A stretch of 64,000 nucleotides of DNA from NCBI RefSeq assembly GCF_049889055.1, contig NZ_JBLTWO010000003.1, positions 1 through 64,000 on the forward strand. The letters are read 5' to 3'. The notes under the pieces are model-generated. The model saw only the letters and a program-made list of their open reading frames with translations, was not told where the DNA came from and did not search any database. A program made the position numbers and the translations under genes. This document shows positions 43,867-51,955 of the stretch, one piece after another. The stretch is from Rhizorhabdus sp049889055. Lineage in GTDB: Bacteria > Pseudomonadota > Alphaproteobacteria > Sphingomonadales > Sphingomonadaceae. The first letter of the stretch is position 1, and every line of letters starts with the position of its first letter.

Positions 43867-44451
43867 ATGACCATTCTTTCTGCCAGGCTGCTGGTCGGCG
43901 CCTGCCTGCTGCTGTCCGCCCCTGCGGTTCGTGCTGCTGACCCGCCGTCACGCGCTGCCGCTATCGCGGCCGCCGATGCAGCTGCCGGGCTTGCGGCAGC
44001 GCCCGGCGAAGGCTCGCCCTGCACCGCTCCCCCCGCGCCGGGCCAGAAGCTGGCTGGCGACATGAAGCTGGGCGAAGAGGGGCATAGCATTACGCTCGCG
44101 AATTCGGGCGGCGGTGATGCGCTGGTCAAGATCCGCCATGCTGCCACGGGCAAGCTCGCCGCCAGCTACTTCATCCGGGCGCAGGAAGAGCTCGCGATCG
44201 AGGGCGTTCCCGATGGCACCTACATGATCCAATATGCGTTTGGCCCCGCATTGGCGGCGGACTGCAAATCCTTCACGCGGATCATCAAGGCGAACCAGAT
44301 GCCCGACGCGGATGTGCTCAAGACCGTCGTGATCGACGACGAAGACCATACCGAGGTCAAGCGGTCGAGCATCTCCTATGCGCTGTCAGTTTCCGAGACG
44401 GCCAATGTGAAGCCGGTCTCGATCGACGCCGCCGCGTTCAACGCCGAATGA
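43867..44451 (+). CDS. Exported protein of unknown function
   Basis: A 194-residue secreted protein with a cleavable signal (LLVGACLLLSAPAVRAADP) and an Ala-rich linker; the mature domain is beta-rich (HSITLANSGGGDALVKIRHA, EELAIEGVPDGTYMIQYAFG). Such layout resembles small periplasmic beta-sandwich proteins displaying a 'DG-turn' strand. I do not recognise the family. It is the first of three exported proteins in a row; its stop overlaps the next start (ATGA). Confidence 0.68.
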   Translation: MTILSARLLVGACLLLSAPAVRAADPPSRAAAIAAADAAAGLAAAPGEGSPCTAPPAPGQKLAGDMKLGEEGHSITLANSGGGDALVKIRHAATGKLAASYFIRAQEELAIEGVPDGTYMIQYAFGPALAADCKSFTRIIKANQMPDADVLKTVVIDDEDHTEVKRSSISYALSVSETANVKPVSIDAAAFNAE

Positions 44452-45128
44452 ACATGCAGGCGCCCATCGGTTATCCGCCGCCGACACTTGTACGGCGCCG
44501 GTCCGTCTGGGCCAGGCTGCGTCTTCCGCTTGCCATCATCATTCTGGTCGCGGCCGCTGCGATCGGCTCGCTGTTCCTGATGCCATCGCCGAAGGCGCCT
44601 TCGGTGCGCCATGCCGATTCCAGCCTGCCCGCTGCGCCGGTGGTCCGGCCCCCCGCGCCAGAGAGCGCCGATGCTTCGCCGCCGGTCGTGATCGACGTGC
44701 CCCGTCCCGATATCGCCACCGCCACCAGGCCCGTCGATGGGCGCAAGGCCAATCACTGGCATTATGTACCCCGGCTCGGCGACGGACCCGGCGTGATCTA
44801 CAGCCGCACCGGCAAGGGCTGGGACTATGCGATGGCCTGCACGCCCGCGACGTCCACGATCGAGATCATCGCGGTGGGGACCGGATCGCCCGGCACCTTC
44901 GATCGCCAGTCGATCGATGTCGGCAAGGTCCGGCTGATGATGGACGCGACCTATTCGCCCGATGGTGGCGGCACGATCAGCACCCGCCTTCCTGCGAGCC
45001 ATCCTTTCTTCAAGGCGCTGGATGGTTCGGCGCCGATGGCGATCCAGCTTTACGAGACTCGCAAGACGATCATCCCGGTCGACCCGGAGGTCGTTCGTCT
45101 CGTCCAGAAATGCCGCGGTCGCGGCTGA
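44448..45128 (+). CDS. Membrane-anchored protein of unknown function
   Basis: A 226-residue protein: basic cytoplasmic start (PTLVRRRSVWARLR), one TM segment (LPLAIIILVAAAAIGSLFLM), a Pro-rich linker, and a 110-residue outer domain from HWHYVPRLGDGPG to KCRGRG with two cysteines (ACTPATS near its start, VQKC at its end). The outer domain shows the same spacing as the next gene's domain, so they may be paralogues. Translation is coupled to the preceding gene. Function unknown. Confidence 0.68.
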   Translation: MNMQAPIGYPPPTLVRRRSVWARLRLPLAIIILVAAAAIGSLFLMPSPKAPSVRHADSSLPAAPVVRPPAPESADASPPVVIDVPRPDIATATRPVDGRKANHWHYVPRLGDGPGVIYSRTGKGWDYAMACTPATSTIEIIAVGTGSPGTFDRQSIDVGKVRLMMDATYSPDGGGTISTRLPASHPFFKALDGSAPMAIQLYETRKTIIPVDPEVVRLVQKCRGRG

Positions 45129-45177
45129 GCCGCCTCCGGGGTTCCCAAGCGCGCCGCTATCCGCCATGGATCGGCCC

Positions 45178-45711
45178 ATGCCTCTCTCCTCCTATCGTTC
45201 CTGCGCGGCGGTCGTCGCTGCCCTGTTGCTGGCCTCCTGTTCGGGAGATGGTGTCGTCAGGCCTGCGCCTGCGCCGGTCGCGCCGCCGGCTCAACCGACC
45301 CCGCCTTCGCCCCCGCCCCGGCCGGCAGATTGGCGTGACTGGCCGATCGCACCCGGCACCTGGCGCTATGAGCCCGGCACGGCGGTTTCTACGGCGCTCT
45401 ATGCCGATGCGTCGGCTGTGCATTTCGCTGTGCGGTGCGACCTTGCCAGCCACCGCGTGACGCTGATGCGGTCTGGCTCTGCAACCGAGATGCAGCTGTT
45501 CACGTCCAGCCGCACAGCGCGTTTTCCGACCGGCCATATCGAACTTGATGGGCGCGCAATGTCGGGGGTCGTGCTGAATGCATCCGACACTTTCCTGGAT
45601 GCGATGGCGTTCAGCCGCGGGCGGTTGGCGGTCGCTTCGCCGGGCCTCGAGGGGCTGGCGGTTCCGGCCTGGGCGGAGCCGGCGCGAGCGATCGAAGATT
45701 GCCGAAAATAA
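45178..45711 (+). CDS. Lipoprotein of unknown function
   Basis: A 177-residue lipoprotein with lipobox LLASC after a hydrophobic segment (AAVVAALLLASC), then a Pro-rich linker and a domain with DWPIAPGTWRYEPGT, FAVRCDLASHRVTLMRSG and a final AIEDCRK. Start is taken at ATG 45178; ATG 45166 is also in frame. It resembles the outer domain of the preceding protein in length, two-Cys layout and strand order. Unknown function. Confidence 0.66.
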   Translation: MPLSSYRSCAAVVAALLLASCSGDGVVRPAPAPVAPPAQPTPPSPPPRPADWRDWPIAPGTWRYEPGTAVSTALYADASAVHFAVRCDLASHRVTLMRSGSATEMQLFTSSRTARFPTGHIELDGRAMSGVVLNASDTFLDAMAFSRGRLAVASPGLEGLAVPAWAEPARAIEDCRK

Positions 45712-45790
45712 TATGCATTACAAGGCTTGTTCATGGCCCCGGCTTCGCGGATGGTAGGGGCCTCGGCAACAAGCGAAAGGAGGTGATCCG

Positions 45791-45847
45791 ATGTCTCATG
45801 GTTCAGCATGGAGGTCGGTTCTGTCCGTTCGGGGGACGCGCTCCTAA
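45791..45847 (+). CDS. Candidate 18-residue small protein
   Basis: ATG 45791 is preceded by AAGGAGGTGATCC (45777-45789), the full complement of the 16S rRNA 3' end, at about seven bases spacing. The peptide is short, basic and Arg/Ser-rich (ending in SVLSVRGTRS). Such a perfect ribosome-binding site is rare in non-coding DNA. No family is recognised; it could be a regulatory leader peptide or a true microprotein. Confidence 0.4.
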   Translation: MSHGSAWRSVLSVRGTRS

Positions 45848-45898
45848 GGCGCGGTTGGTCTCCCGGGCCGGCACTTCCGGCCGCTGACCATGTTAGGG

Positions 45899-45929
45899 GT
45901 TGCCGGGGCCAGTCTCCGGCAACTCTTTT
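45899..45929 (+). terminator. Intrinsic terminator of the short transcript
   Basis: Stem GTTGCCGG / CCGGCAAC with a nine-base loop followed by TCTTTT. It ends plus-strand transcription before the convergent DUF4345 gene. Confidence 0.85.
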
Positions 45930-45948
45930 CATTTATACGGCTTCTTGT

Positions 45949-46338
45949 TTATTGGGCGTCGCGCGCGATGCGGGCCTGCCAGAGCATCAGCAGCGGCACC
46001 ACCAGCAATTCCATGATCAGGGCGGCGCGATGCGCCCCTCCCGGCGGCCCGTCCATGATCCAGCCGAGGGCACGCCCGAGGCCGCCCATCACGACGATGG
46101 CCCCCAGCAGGCGAAAGCGCGCGCCATGCGCCTCGATACGAGGCAAGCTGCCGAGGAAGACTAGCCCGATCATCGCCAGCAATCCCGATAAGTAGCGGAA
46201 ATGGCTGTGCATATCTTGCGGTGCAGCACTATCGCCGACCATCGCGGGACCGAGGATCATGCCCGCCATGCCCGCGCAGATCGGCACCAGCGATGCCAGC
46301 GAAACGGCCAGCTGCAGCAAAAGGCGTTCGCGCTTCAT
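45949..46338 (-). CDS. DUF4345-type small membrane protein
   Basis: A 129-residue protein with four hydrophobic segments (about residues 5-27, 45-68, 75-95, 100-120). GPAMVGDSAAPQDMHSHFRYLSGLLAMIGLVFL and GRALGWIMDGPPGG match the DUF4345 family. ATG 46338 overlaps the stop of the DUF2721 gene upstream (ATGA), so it is the second gene of a two-gene operon. Function unknown. Confidence 0.8.
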   Translation of the reverse strand: MKRERLLLQLAVSLASLVPICAGMAGMILGPAMVGDSAAPQDMHSHFRYLSGLLAMIGLVFLGSLPRIEAHGARFRLLGAIVVMGGLGRALGWIMDGPPGGAHRAALIMELLVVPLLMLWQARIARDAQ

Positions 46339-46793
46339 TCCCGCTCCAGCAGCTCGTCCTGGATGCGCGTCGCATGGACCGCGATCCGGACCTCGTGGAG
46401 AAACATGCCGAGCCCCCCGGTCAGCAGCAGCATGGCGAGGATGAACACGATCGACATGGCGTGACCGACCGCGAGGTCGAGCAGCACCGCGATGAACAAG
46501 CCGGCAATCACGATGCAGATCAGGACGGCGCTGATGGTGCAGAGAATCAGCGCGCGATTGGCCCAGCGCATTCGCTCGTCGATCCAGCGGAGCTGCTGAA
46601 CCTGATGCTTGTGGCGCGGATCGTCGCGGGGAGTGAAATTCTGTTCGATCCAGCGTGACCGGTCGACGACACGTCCCAGCCGTCCGGTGAGCATGTTGAG
46701 AATCGCGCCGATGGCGGTCAGCAGAAAGCAGGGCGCCATCGCCAGCTGGATGGTGTGCGCGATGTCGTTCAGCGCGAACTGGGTTGGATCCAT
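46335..46793 (-). CDS. DUF2721 membrane protein
   Basis: A 152-residue protein with three hydrophobic segments: an N-terminal AHTIQLAMAPCFLLTAIGAILNML, then ALILCTISAVLICIVIAGLFIAVLL and SIVFILAMLLLTGGLGMFLHEV. RLGRVVDRSRWIEQ between the first two is the DUF2721 signature. Start ATG 46793; a GTG/ATG further upstream at 46811 is an alternative. It is coupled to a DUF4345 gene. The role is not known. Confidence 0.85.
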   Translation of the reverse strand: MDPTQFALNDIAHTIQLAMAPCFLLTAIGAILNMLTGRLGRVVDRSRWIEQNFTPRDDPRHKHQVQQLRWIDERMRWANRALILCTISAVLICIVIAGLFIAVLLDLAVGHAMSIVFILAMLLLTGGLGMFLHEVRIAVHATRIQDELLERE

Positions 46794-46991
46794 CCCGTGA
46801 TCCTGGGCCACGAATGCAACCGGTACAAGAGTGCAGTCGCTCGAAAAGCCGCAGATAAGTGCGCAATCTGCACTGATTGCAAAACATGCATCTACCGATA
46901 AGTTTTATTCAATTGCCTTCGCATCTGCACACAGGAATGGTGCATCGCACAAACAAAGAGGATCCGCTGGCAAACTCGAAGGGAGATTGTG

Positions 46992-47273
46992 ATGAAGAAG
47001 TTCGCTGCACTCGCAATTCTGGCCTCGATCGCCGCACCGGCGATGGCCGAAAGCTTCACCCGTGACGGGATCACCTACGACTACACCGTCAAGACCGTCG
47101 GTGAGTCGACCGTGATCAAGGGCAAGATCGTCAACAGCGGCGAGGCGTTCCGCCTCCGCGTCAAGAATGACCGCGTTTCGGGTCTGGTCGGCGTTTGGCC
47201 GGTCAGCTTCAAGGCCGACGCTCCGGTCATGACCGCCCAGGCTGGCGGCTCCCCGGTCCTCGCCGCGAACTGA
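46992..47273 (+). CDS. Small exported protein, unknown
   Basis: A 93-residue protein with a clear cleavable signal (KKFAALAILASIAAPAMAES) and a mature 70-residue beta-rich domain (FTRDGITYDYTVKTVGESTVIKGKIV). GAAGGGAGA lies just before ATG 46992. It is followed at once by a strong terminator, so it forms its own transcript. The pattern is common among small sphingomonad periplasmic proteins but has no known function. Confidence 0.75.
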   Translation: MKKFAALAILASIAAPAMAESFTRDGITYDYTVKTVGESTVIKGKIVNSGEAFRLRVKNDRVSGLVGVWPVSFKADAPVMTAQAGGSPVLAAN

Positions 47274-47297
47274 TCCTTCCGGATCGCACCGAATAGA

Positions 47298-47328
47298 AAG
47301 GGGAGGCGGGCGACCGCCTCCCCTTTTT
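47298..47328. terminator. Strong bidirectional-type terminator
   Basis: Twelve-base perfect stem AAGGGGAGGCGG / CCGCCTCCCCTT, four-base loop, T-run on the plus strand. It separates the plus-strand gene ending at 47273 from the convergent aminotransferase gene ending at 47337. Confidence 0.88.
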
Positions 47329-47336
47329 CGTATCGA

Positions 47337-48545
47337 TCAGCTGGCTTTCAGCGAACCGGCGTTGGCGCCCATCGACTGGAGGTAGCGCTTGACGTTGCGC
47401 GCGGCCTGCCGGATGCGCTGCTCATTCTCCACCATCGCGATGCGGACATAGCCTTCGCCGTCCTCGCCATAGCCGACGCCCGGCGCCACGGCGACGCCTG
47501 CATGGGTCAGCAGCTGCTTCGAGAATTCCAGGCTGCCGAGATGCGCGACCGCCGGCGGCAACGGCGCCCAGCAGAACATCGAGGCGCGGGGCGAAGGGAT
47601 TTCCCAGCCGGCGCGGGCGAAGCTTTCGACCATCACGTCGCGACGCTTCTTGTAGAGCTCGCGATTCTTCTCGACGATGTCCTGCGGCCCGTTGATCGCG
47701 GCGACGGCAGCGGCCTGGATCGGGGTGAAGGCGCCATAGTCGAGATAGGATTTGACGCGGGTCAGCGCCGAGATGAGCGTCTTGTTGCCCACCGCGAAGC
47801 CCATGCGCCAGCCGGCCATGCTGTAGGTCTTGGACATCGAGGTGAATTCGACGGCCACGTCCTTGGCGCCTGGCACCTGAAGGATCGAAGGCGTCGGCAC
47901 CCCGTCATAGTAGAGCTCGGAATAAGCGAGGTCGGAGAGCACCCAGATTTTGTGCTCCTTCGCCCAGGCGACGAGCCGCTCGTAGAAGGCAAGGTCGACC
48001 ACCTCGGCGGTGGGGTTCGACGGATAGCCGACCACCAGCACCGACGGCTTCGGCACGGTGAACTTCACCGCGCGGTCGAGCGCTTCCCAATAGCGTTCAT
48101 CGGGGGTCGTCGGCACCGAACGGATCGTCGCACCGGCGATGATGAAGCCGAAGGTGTGGATCGGATAGCTGGGGTTCGGCGCCAGCACCACATCGCCCGG
48201 CGCGGTGATCGCCTGGGCGAGGTTGGCGAGGCCCTCCTTCGAGCCCAGCGTGACGACGACCTCGCTGTCGGCGTCGAGCTCGACCCCGAAGCGGCGCTGA
48301 TAATAGCCCGCCTGCGCGCGGCGCAGACCGGGAATGCCCTTCGACGCCGAATAGCCATGGGCATCGGGCTTGCGCGCGACTTCGCACAGCTTCTCGATCA
48401 CATGCTCCGGCGGCGGCAGGTCGGGATTGCCCATGCCCAGGTCGATGATGTCCTCGCCCCGCGCTCGCGCCGCTGCCCGCATCGCGTTGACTTCGGCGAT
48501 GACATAAGGCGGCAAACGCTTGATGCGGTAGAATTCCTCGGACAT
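47337..48545 (-). CDS. PLP-dependent aminotransferase (AlaC / LL-DAP aminotransferase-like)
   Basis: A 402-residue class I/II aminotransferase. IDLGMGNPDLPPPEHVIEKL is the N-terminal substrate loop, SNPTAEV and DLAYSELYYDG bind PLP, and SMSKTYSMAGWRMGF contains the Schiff-base Lys. It resembles AlaC (glutamate-pyruvate) and LL-diaminopimelate aminotransferases; these cannot be told apart by eye. It is divergent from phaC. Length and motifs are complete. Confidence 0.9.
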   Translation of the reverse strand: MSEEFYRIKRLPPYVIAEVNAMRAAARARGEDIIDLGMGNPDLPPPEHVIEKLCEVARKPDAHGYSASKGIPGLRRAQAGYYQRRFGVELDADSEVVVTLGSKEGLANLAQAITAPGDVVLAPNPSYPIHTFGFIIAGATIRSVPTTPDERYWEALDRAVKFTVPKPSVLVVGYPSNPTAEVVDLAFYERLVAWAKEHKIWVLSDLAYSELYYDGVPTPSILQVPGAKDVAVEFTSMSKTYSMAGWRMGFAVGNKTLISALTRVKSYLDYGAFTPIQAAAVAAINGPQDIVEKNRELYKKRRDVMVESFARAGWEIPSPRASMFCWAPLPPAVAHLGSLEFSKQLLTHAGVAVAPGVGYGEDGEGYVRIAMVENEQRIRQAARNVKRYLQSMGANAGSLKAS

Positions 48546-48673
48546 TTCTTTTCCTTCGGGTTTCGGACTTGGCGAGCCGGGATAGTTCCCCCATGGTCGC
48601 CACCGCGACCTATACAGAGTCTGCGCGGCGATTGCAGGCGGGATCGTTAAAAAAGCTGAGGCTGGGGGCTGAC

Positions 48674-50428
48674 ATGGCGGACAAGGATGGCGGACCGGGC
48701 GAAGGGCAGGGCATGATGCCGACGCTGGGCGAACTCCAGCACTGGACCGGGGTGATCGGGCAGGCCCAGCAGATGATGATGGAGCAGATGGCCGAGACGA
48801 TGGCCGCCCTGCCCGAAGAGATGCGCCTGCCGCAGCCGCCCTCGCCGCTTTTCGCCGATCCCGCCAAGCTCGCCGACCAGCAGAGCGAACTGATCAAGGC
48901 CGGGCTCGGGCTGTTCGGCCAGATGCTCGAGGGCAATCCCGGCGCCCAGGCCGCGCGCGACCGCCGGTTCAAGGCCGACCAATGGCGATCCTCGCCGATC
49001 TTCGCGGTGATCGCCGATGCCTATGTGATGCTCTGCGATGCCTGGCTGAAGGGCGTCGACGCGATCGAGGGGCTCGAGCCGCGCCAGCGCGAGCAACTGC
49101 GCTTCGCGGTAAAGTCCGCAGCCGATGCACTGTCGCCTTCCAATTTCCCGCTGACCAATCCGCTCGTGCTCGAACGGATCATCGAAACGCGGGGCGAAAA
49201 TCTGCTGCGCGGGATCGAGCATATGATGGCCGACATGGGGCGCGGCCAGCTGACCCACAGCAACCCCGAAGCCTTCGAGGTCGGGCGCAACATCGCCGCC
49301 ACGCCGGGCAAGGTGGTGCATGAGACCCCGCTCTATCAGCTGATCCAATATGATCCCGTTGGCGAAAGCGTGTTGCAGACCCCGCTGCTGATCTTCCCGC
49401 CCTGGATCAACCGCTTCTACATTCTCGACCTGAACCCGAAAAACAGCTTCATCCGCTGGGCAGTGGAGCAGGGGCTGACCGTCTTCGTCGTTTCGTGGAA
49501 GTCGGCCGACGAGACGATGGTCGACGTGACGATGGACGATTATGTCGTGCGCGGTCAGGTCGACGCGATCGACATCGTCCGCGACCTGCTCGGGGTCGAG
49601 AAGGTCCATACGATCGGCTATTGCGTCGCGGGGACCGCGCTGGCCATGACGCTCGCCTATCTCGCCGCGACCGGCAAGGCCGATGCCGTCGCCAGCGCGA
49701 CCTTCTTCACCGCCCAGGTCGATTTCAGCGAAGCGGGCGACCTGAAGCTGTTCGTCGACGATGAGCAACTGGCCTTGATCGACAGCCTGACCCAAGGGTC
49801 GGGCGTGCTCGACGGTCGCTATATGGCTGCGACCTTCAACCTTCTGCGGGGCCGCGACCTGATCTGGCACTATGTCGTCCAGAACTATCTCCTGGGTGAG
49901 GATTATCCGGCATTCGACCTGCTCCACTGGAACGGCGACACCACCAACCTGCCGGCCAAATGGCACCGGGCCTATCTGCAGGATCTCTACCGTGACAACC
50001 GGCTGGTTGAGCCAGGCAGCATCTCGGTCGACGGGGTCCCGATCGACCTGCGCCGGATCGCGACTCCGGCCTATATCCAGGCCGGCCGCGAAGATCATAT
50101 CGCCCCCATGCACAGCGTCTGGAAACTGATGGACCATCTTGCGGGGCCGAAGCGCTTCGTGCTGGCGGGATCGGGCCATATCGCGGGGGTCGTCAACCCG
50201 CCTGCGGCGCGCAAATATCAATATTGGACCTGCGACCAGGCAACCGACTCGCTCGATGCGTTCGAGCAGGCGGCCAAGGAGACGCCGGGCAGCTGGTGGC
50301 CGGACTGGCAGGACTGGATTCGTGCGCTCGATCCGGCCGAAGTGTCGGTGGAAGGCGCTCGCATTCCGGGGAAAGGGCCCCGCCCGGCGATCGAGGATGC
50401 GCCCGGTCGCTATGTGCGCACGCGTTAG
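48674..50428 (+). CDS. phaC: Class I poly(3-hydroxyalkanoate) synthase
   Basis: A 584-residue synthase that polymerises hydroxyacyl-CoA into PHA storage granules. The lipase-like box GYCVAG carries the active Cys at about residue 317; AGREDHIAP and GSGHIAGVVNPP supply the Asp and His. The PhaC N-terminal domain covers residues 90-270 (FPLTNPLVLERIIETRGENLLRG, YQLIQYDPVG). ATG 48674 gives the usual length; the frame is open to 48569. A phasin follows. Confidence 0.94.
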   Translation: MADKDGGPGEGQGMMPTLGELQHWTGVIGQAQQMMMEQMAETMAALPEEMRLPQPPSPLFADPAKLADQQSELIKAGLGLFGQMLEGNPGAQAARDRRFKADQWRSSPIFAVIADAYVMLCDAWLKGVDAIEGLEPRQREQLRFAVKSAADALSPSNFPLTNPLVLERIIETRGENLLRGIEHMMADMGRGQLTHSNPEAFEVGRNIAATPGKVVHETPLYQLIQYDPVGESVLQTPLLIFPPWINRFYILDLNPKNSFIRWAVEQGLTVFVVSWKSADETMVDVTMDDYVVRGQVDAIDIVRDLLGVEKVHTIGYCVAGTALAMTLAYLAATGKADAVASATFFTAQVDFSEAGDLKLFVDDEQLALIDSLTQGSGVLDGRYMAATFNLLRGRDLIWHYVVQNYLLGEDYPAFDLLHWNGDTTNLPAKWHRAYLQDLYRDNRLVEPGSISVDGVPIDLRRIATPAYIQAGREDHIAPMHSVWKLMDHLAGPKRFVLAGSGHIAGVVNPPAARKYQYWTCDQATDSLDAFEQAAKETPGSWWPDWQDWIRALDPAEVSVEGARIPGKGPRPAIEDAPGRYVRTR

Positions 50429-50596
50429 CGCAGCTGCAAGAAAAGCTTCAACGAACCACGATATAGCCACCACTAAGATGGTGAAGCGGGGCTTGTTCGC
50501 GCCGATTTCCGGTCTTGCTGCACCGCACAAGATGTCTTGCGCTTCGTGGAAAAATGTTTATTGTGCGACGCAACATTGAAAGTGGATCGCGATTCG

Positions 50597-51385
50597 ATGG
50601 CGAACAAGATCACTCGGAAGGCCGTTGCCGGTCGCCCTGCCAAGCCTGTGACGGCTTCTACACCTGCTGCCGAACGGCGTGCGGTCGAAAGCGCACCGGC
50701 GAAGGCGCCCGAGCCTGCCATCGTGGCTGACGCTGGCCCTGTGGCAAAGGGAAAGTCTGCAGCAGCGGCGACCGTGGCAAGCAAGCAGGTGGCCGCTCCG
50801 GCACCTGTCGCGAAGCCGGCGGCCACCGTGTCCGTCAAATCCGCCCCAATTCCGACGCCTGCAGCTTCTTCGGAAGGTGCGGCGGAGCCCGCCCCGGCAG
50901 CGTCAACGCCGGAAAAGAAGGGAGTGAGCGTCATGGCCACCACCGTCCAACCCAAGCCTAAGGCTGCTGCTGAAAAGGTTAATCTGATGATGTCCGACTT
51001 CAACGATCGCGCTAAGACCGCTTTTGCCAAGACCACCAAGGCCGGCGAGGAAATCGCCGAGTTCACCAAGGGCAACATGGAAGCCCTCGCCACGTCGGCG
51101 AAGACGGCTGCCAAGGGCGCCGAGGTTCTCGGTCAGGACATGGCCGAATATGGCAAGAAGAGCTTCGAAGCGGCGACCGCCACGATGAAGAGCATGGCGA
51201 CTGTCAAGACCCCGACCGAGCTGTTCCAGCTGCAGAGCGACTATGCCAAGTCGGCGTTCGACGGCGCCGTCGCCCAGGCGTCGAAGCTGACCGAGTCCTG
51301 GCTGAAGCTGGCCGGCGACGTCATGCAGCCGCTGTCGAGCCGCGCTGCTCTGGCGGCCGAGAAGATCAAGTCGGCTTCGCTCTGA
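50597..51385 (+). CDS. phaP: Phasin (PHA granule protein) with Ala/Pro-rich extension
   Basis: A 262-residue protein. Residues 113-262 are the phasin domain: FAKTTKAGEEIAEFTKGNMEAL, AAKGAEVLGQDMAEYGKKSFEAA and TPTELFQLQSDYAKSAFD. Residues 1-110 are an Ala/Pro/Lys-rich low-complexity tail. A second start, ATG 50933, with GAAGGGAG eight bases before it, would give the phasin domain alone. Phasins coat PHA granules; phaC sits immediately upstream. Both forms could be made. Confidence 0.86.
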   Translation: MANKITRKAVAGRPAKPVTASTPAAERRAVESAPAKAPEPAIVADAGPVAKGKSAAAATVASKQVAAPAPVAKPAATVSVKSAPIPTPAASSEGAAEPAPAASTPEKKGVSVMATTVQPKPKAAAEKVNLMMSDFNDRAKTAFAKTTKAGEEIAEFTKGNMEALATSAKTAAKGAEVLGQDMAEYGKKSFEAATATMKSMATVKTPTELFQLQSDYAKSAFDGAVAQASKLTESWLKLAGDVMQPLSSRAALAAEKIKSASL

Positions 51386-51411
51386 TCTGATCCTTTCGTA
51401 CGAATTACGGG

Positions 51412-51450
51412 CCGGTCATTCCCCAAAGGGAATGGCCGGTTCGTCGTTTT
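51412..51450 (+). terminator. Intrinsic terminator after the phasin gene
   Basis: Twelve-base stem CCGGTCATTCCC / GGGAATGGCCGG (one G-U pair) with a four-base loop, then TTCGTCGTTTT. It isolates the phaC-phasin unit from clpS. Confidence 0.82.
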
Positions 51451-51533
51451 AGGGGCTTCGGAAAGCCGCAAGAGATCGTCGCCCCCTTGCCGAAGGGGTA
51501 GGCAGTGCCATATTCTGGCGATCCCGCTCCTGT

Positions 51534-51914
51534 ATGAGTCCTTCGCCGAAGATGAGCCACCTGAACGATATCGACGCCGCTGTCCGCATGACGACGCGCA
51601 AGGATGGCGAGGATCAAGGCACCGGCCTGGGCCTCGCGACGCGCACGCGCACGCGCACCAAGAAGCCGTCGCCTTACAAGGTGCTCATGCTCAACGACGA
51701 CTATACCCCGATGGAGTTCGTCGTCCTTTGCCTGCAGCGCTTCTTTCGCATGAACATCGAGGATGCGACGCGGGTGATGCTCCACGTTCACCAGAAGGGC
51801 GTGGGCGTCTGTGGCGTGTTCAGCTATGAGGTCGCCGAAACCAAGGTGAGCCAGGTCGTCGACTTCGCGCGGCAGAACCAGCACCCCTTGCAGTGCACGC
51901 TCGAAAAGGCCTGA
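51534..51914 (+). CDS. clpS: ClpS, N-end-rule adaptor of ClpAP
   Basis: A 126-residue adaptor that delivers proteins with destabilising N-termini to ClpA. YKVLMLNDDYTPMEFVV, CLQRFFRMNIEDATRVMLHVHQKG and GVCGVFSYEVAETKV are the full ClpS set, including the Asn-Asp and Met residues of the N-degron pocket. The N-terminus is longer than usual; ATG 51552 and 51588 are in-frame alternatives. It stands apart from clpA in this window. Confidence 0.93.
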   Translation: MSPSPKMSHLNDIDAAVRMTTRKDGEDQGTGLGLATRTRTRTKKPSPYKVLMLNDDYTPMEFVVLCLQRFFRMNIEDATRVMLHVHQKGVGVCGVFSYEVAETKVSQVVDFARQNQHPLQCTLEKA

Positions 51915-51955
51915 TCGCGGCTCTTGTCGTAGGGAGAGCCTCGCTCTCCCGTTGA

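Larger units (their letters stand above)
45735..45929 (+). ncRNA. Short structured transcript with tiny ORF (candidate sRNA or leader)
   Basis: Dense structure in a 195-base stretch: an inverted repeat GGCCCC (45735-45740) / GGGGCC (45757-45762), a perfect Shine-Dalgarno, an 18-codon frame, a hairpin GGCCGG-CACTT-CCGGCC (45866-45882) and a terminator at 45899. This could be a short mRNA for a tiny protein, a dual-function RNA or an sRNA. The downstream gene is on the opposite strand, so it is not a leader of that gene. Confidence 0.45.

Noticed and set aside
44376..45179. A 267-codon minus-strand frame over the exported-protein operon
   Set aside because: It is antisense to a coupled operon with clear signal and anchor sequences and shows no domain of its own.
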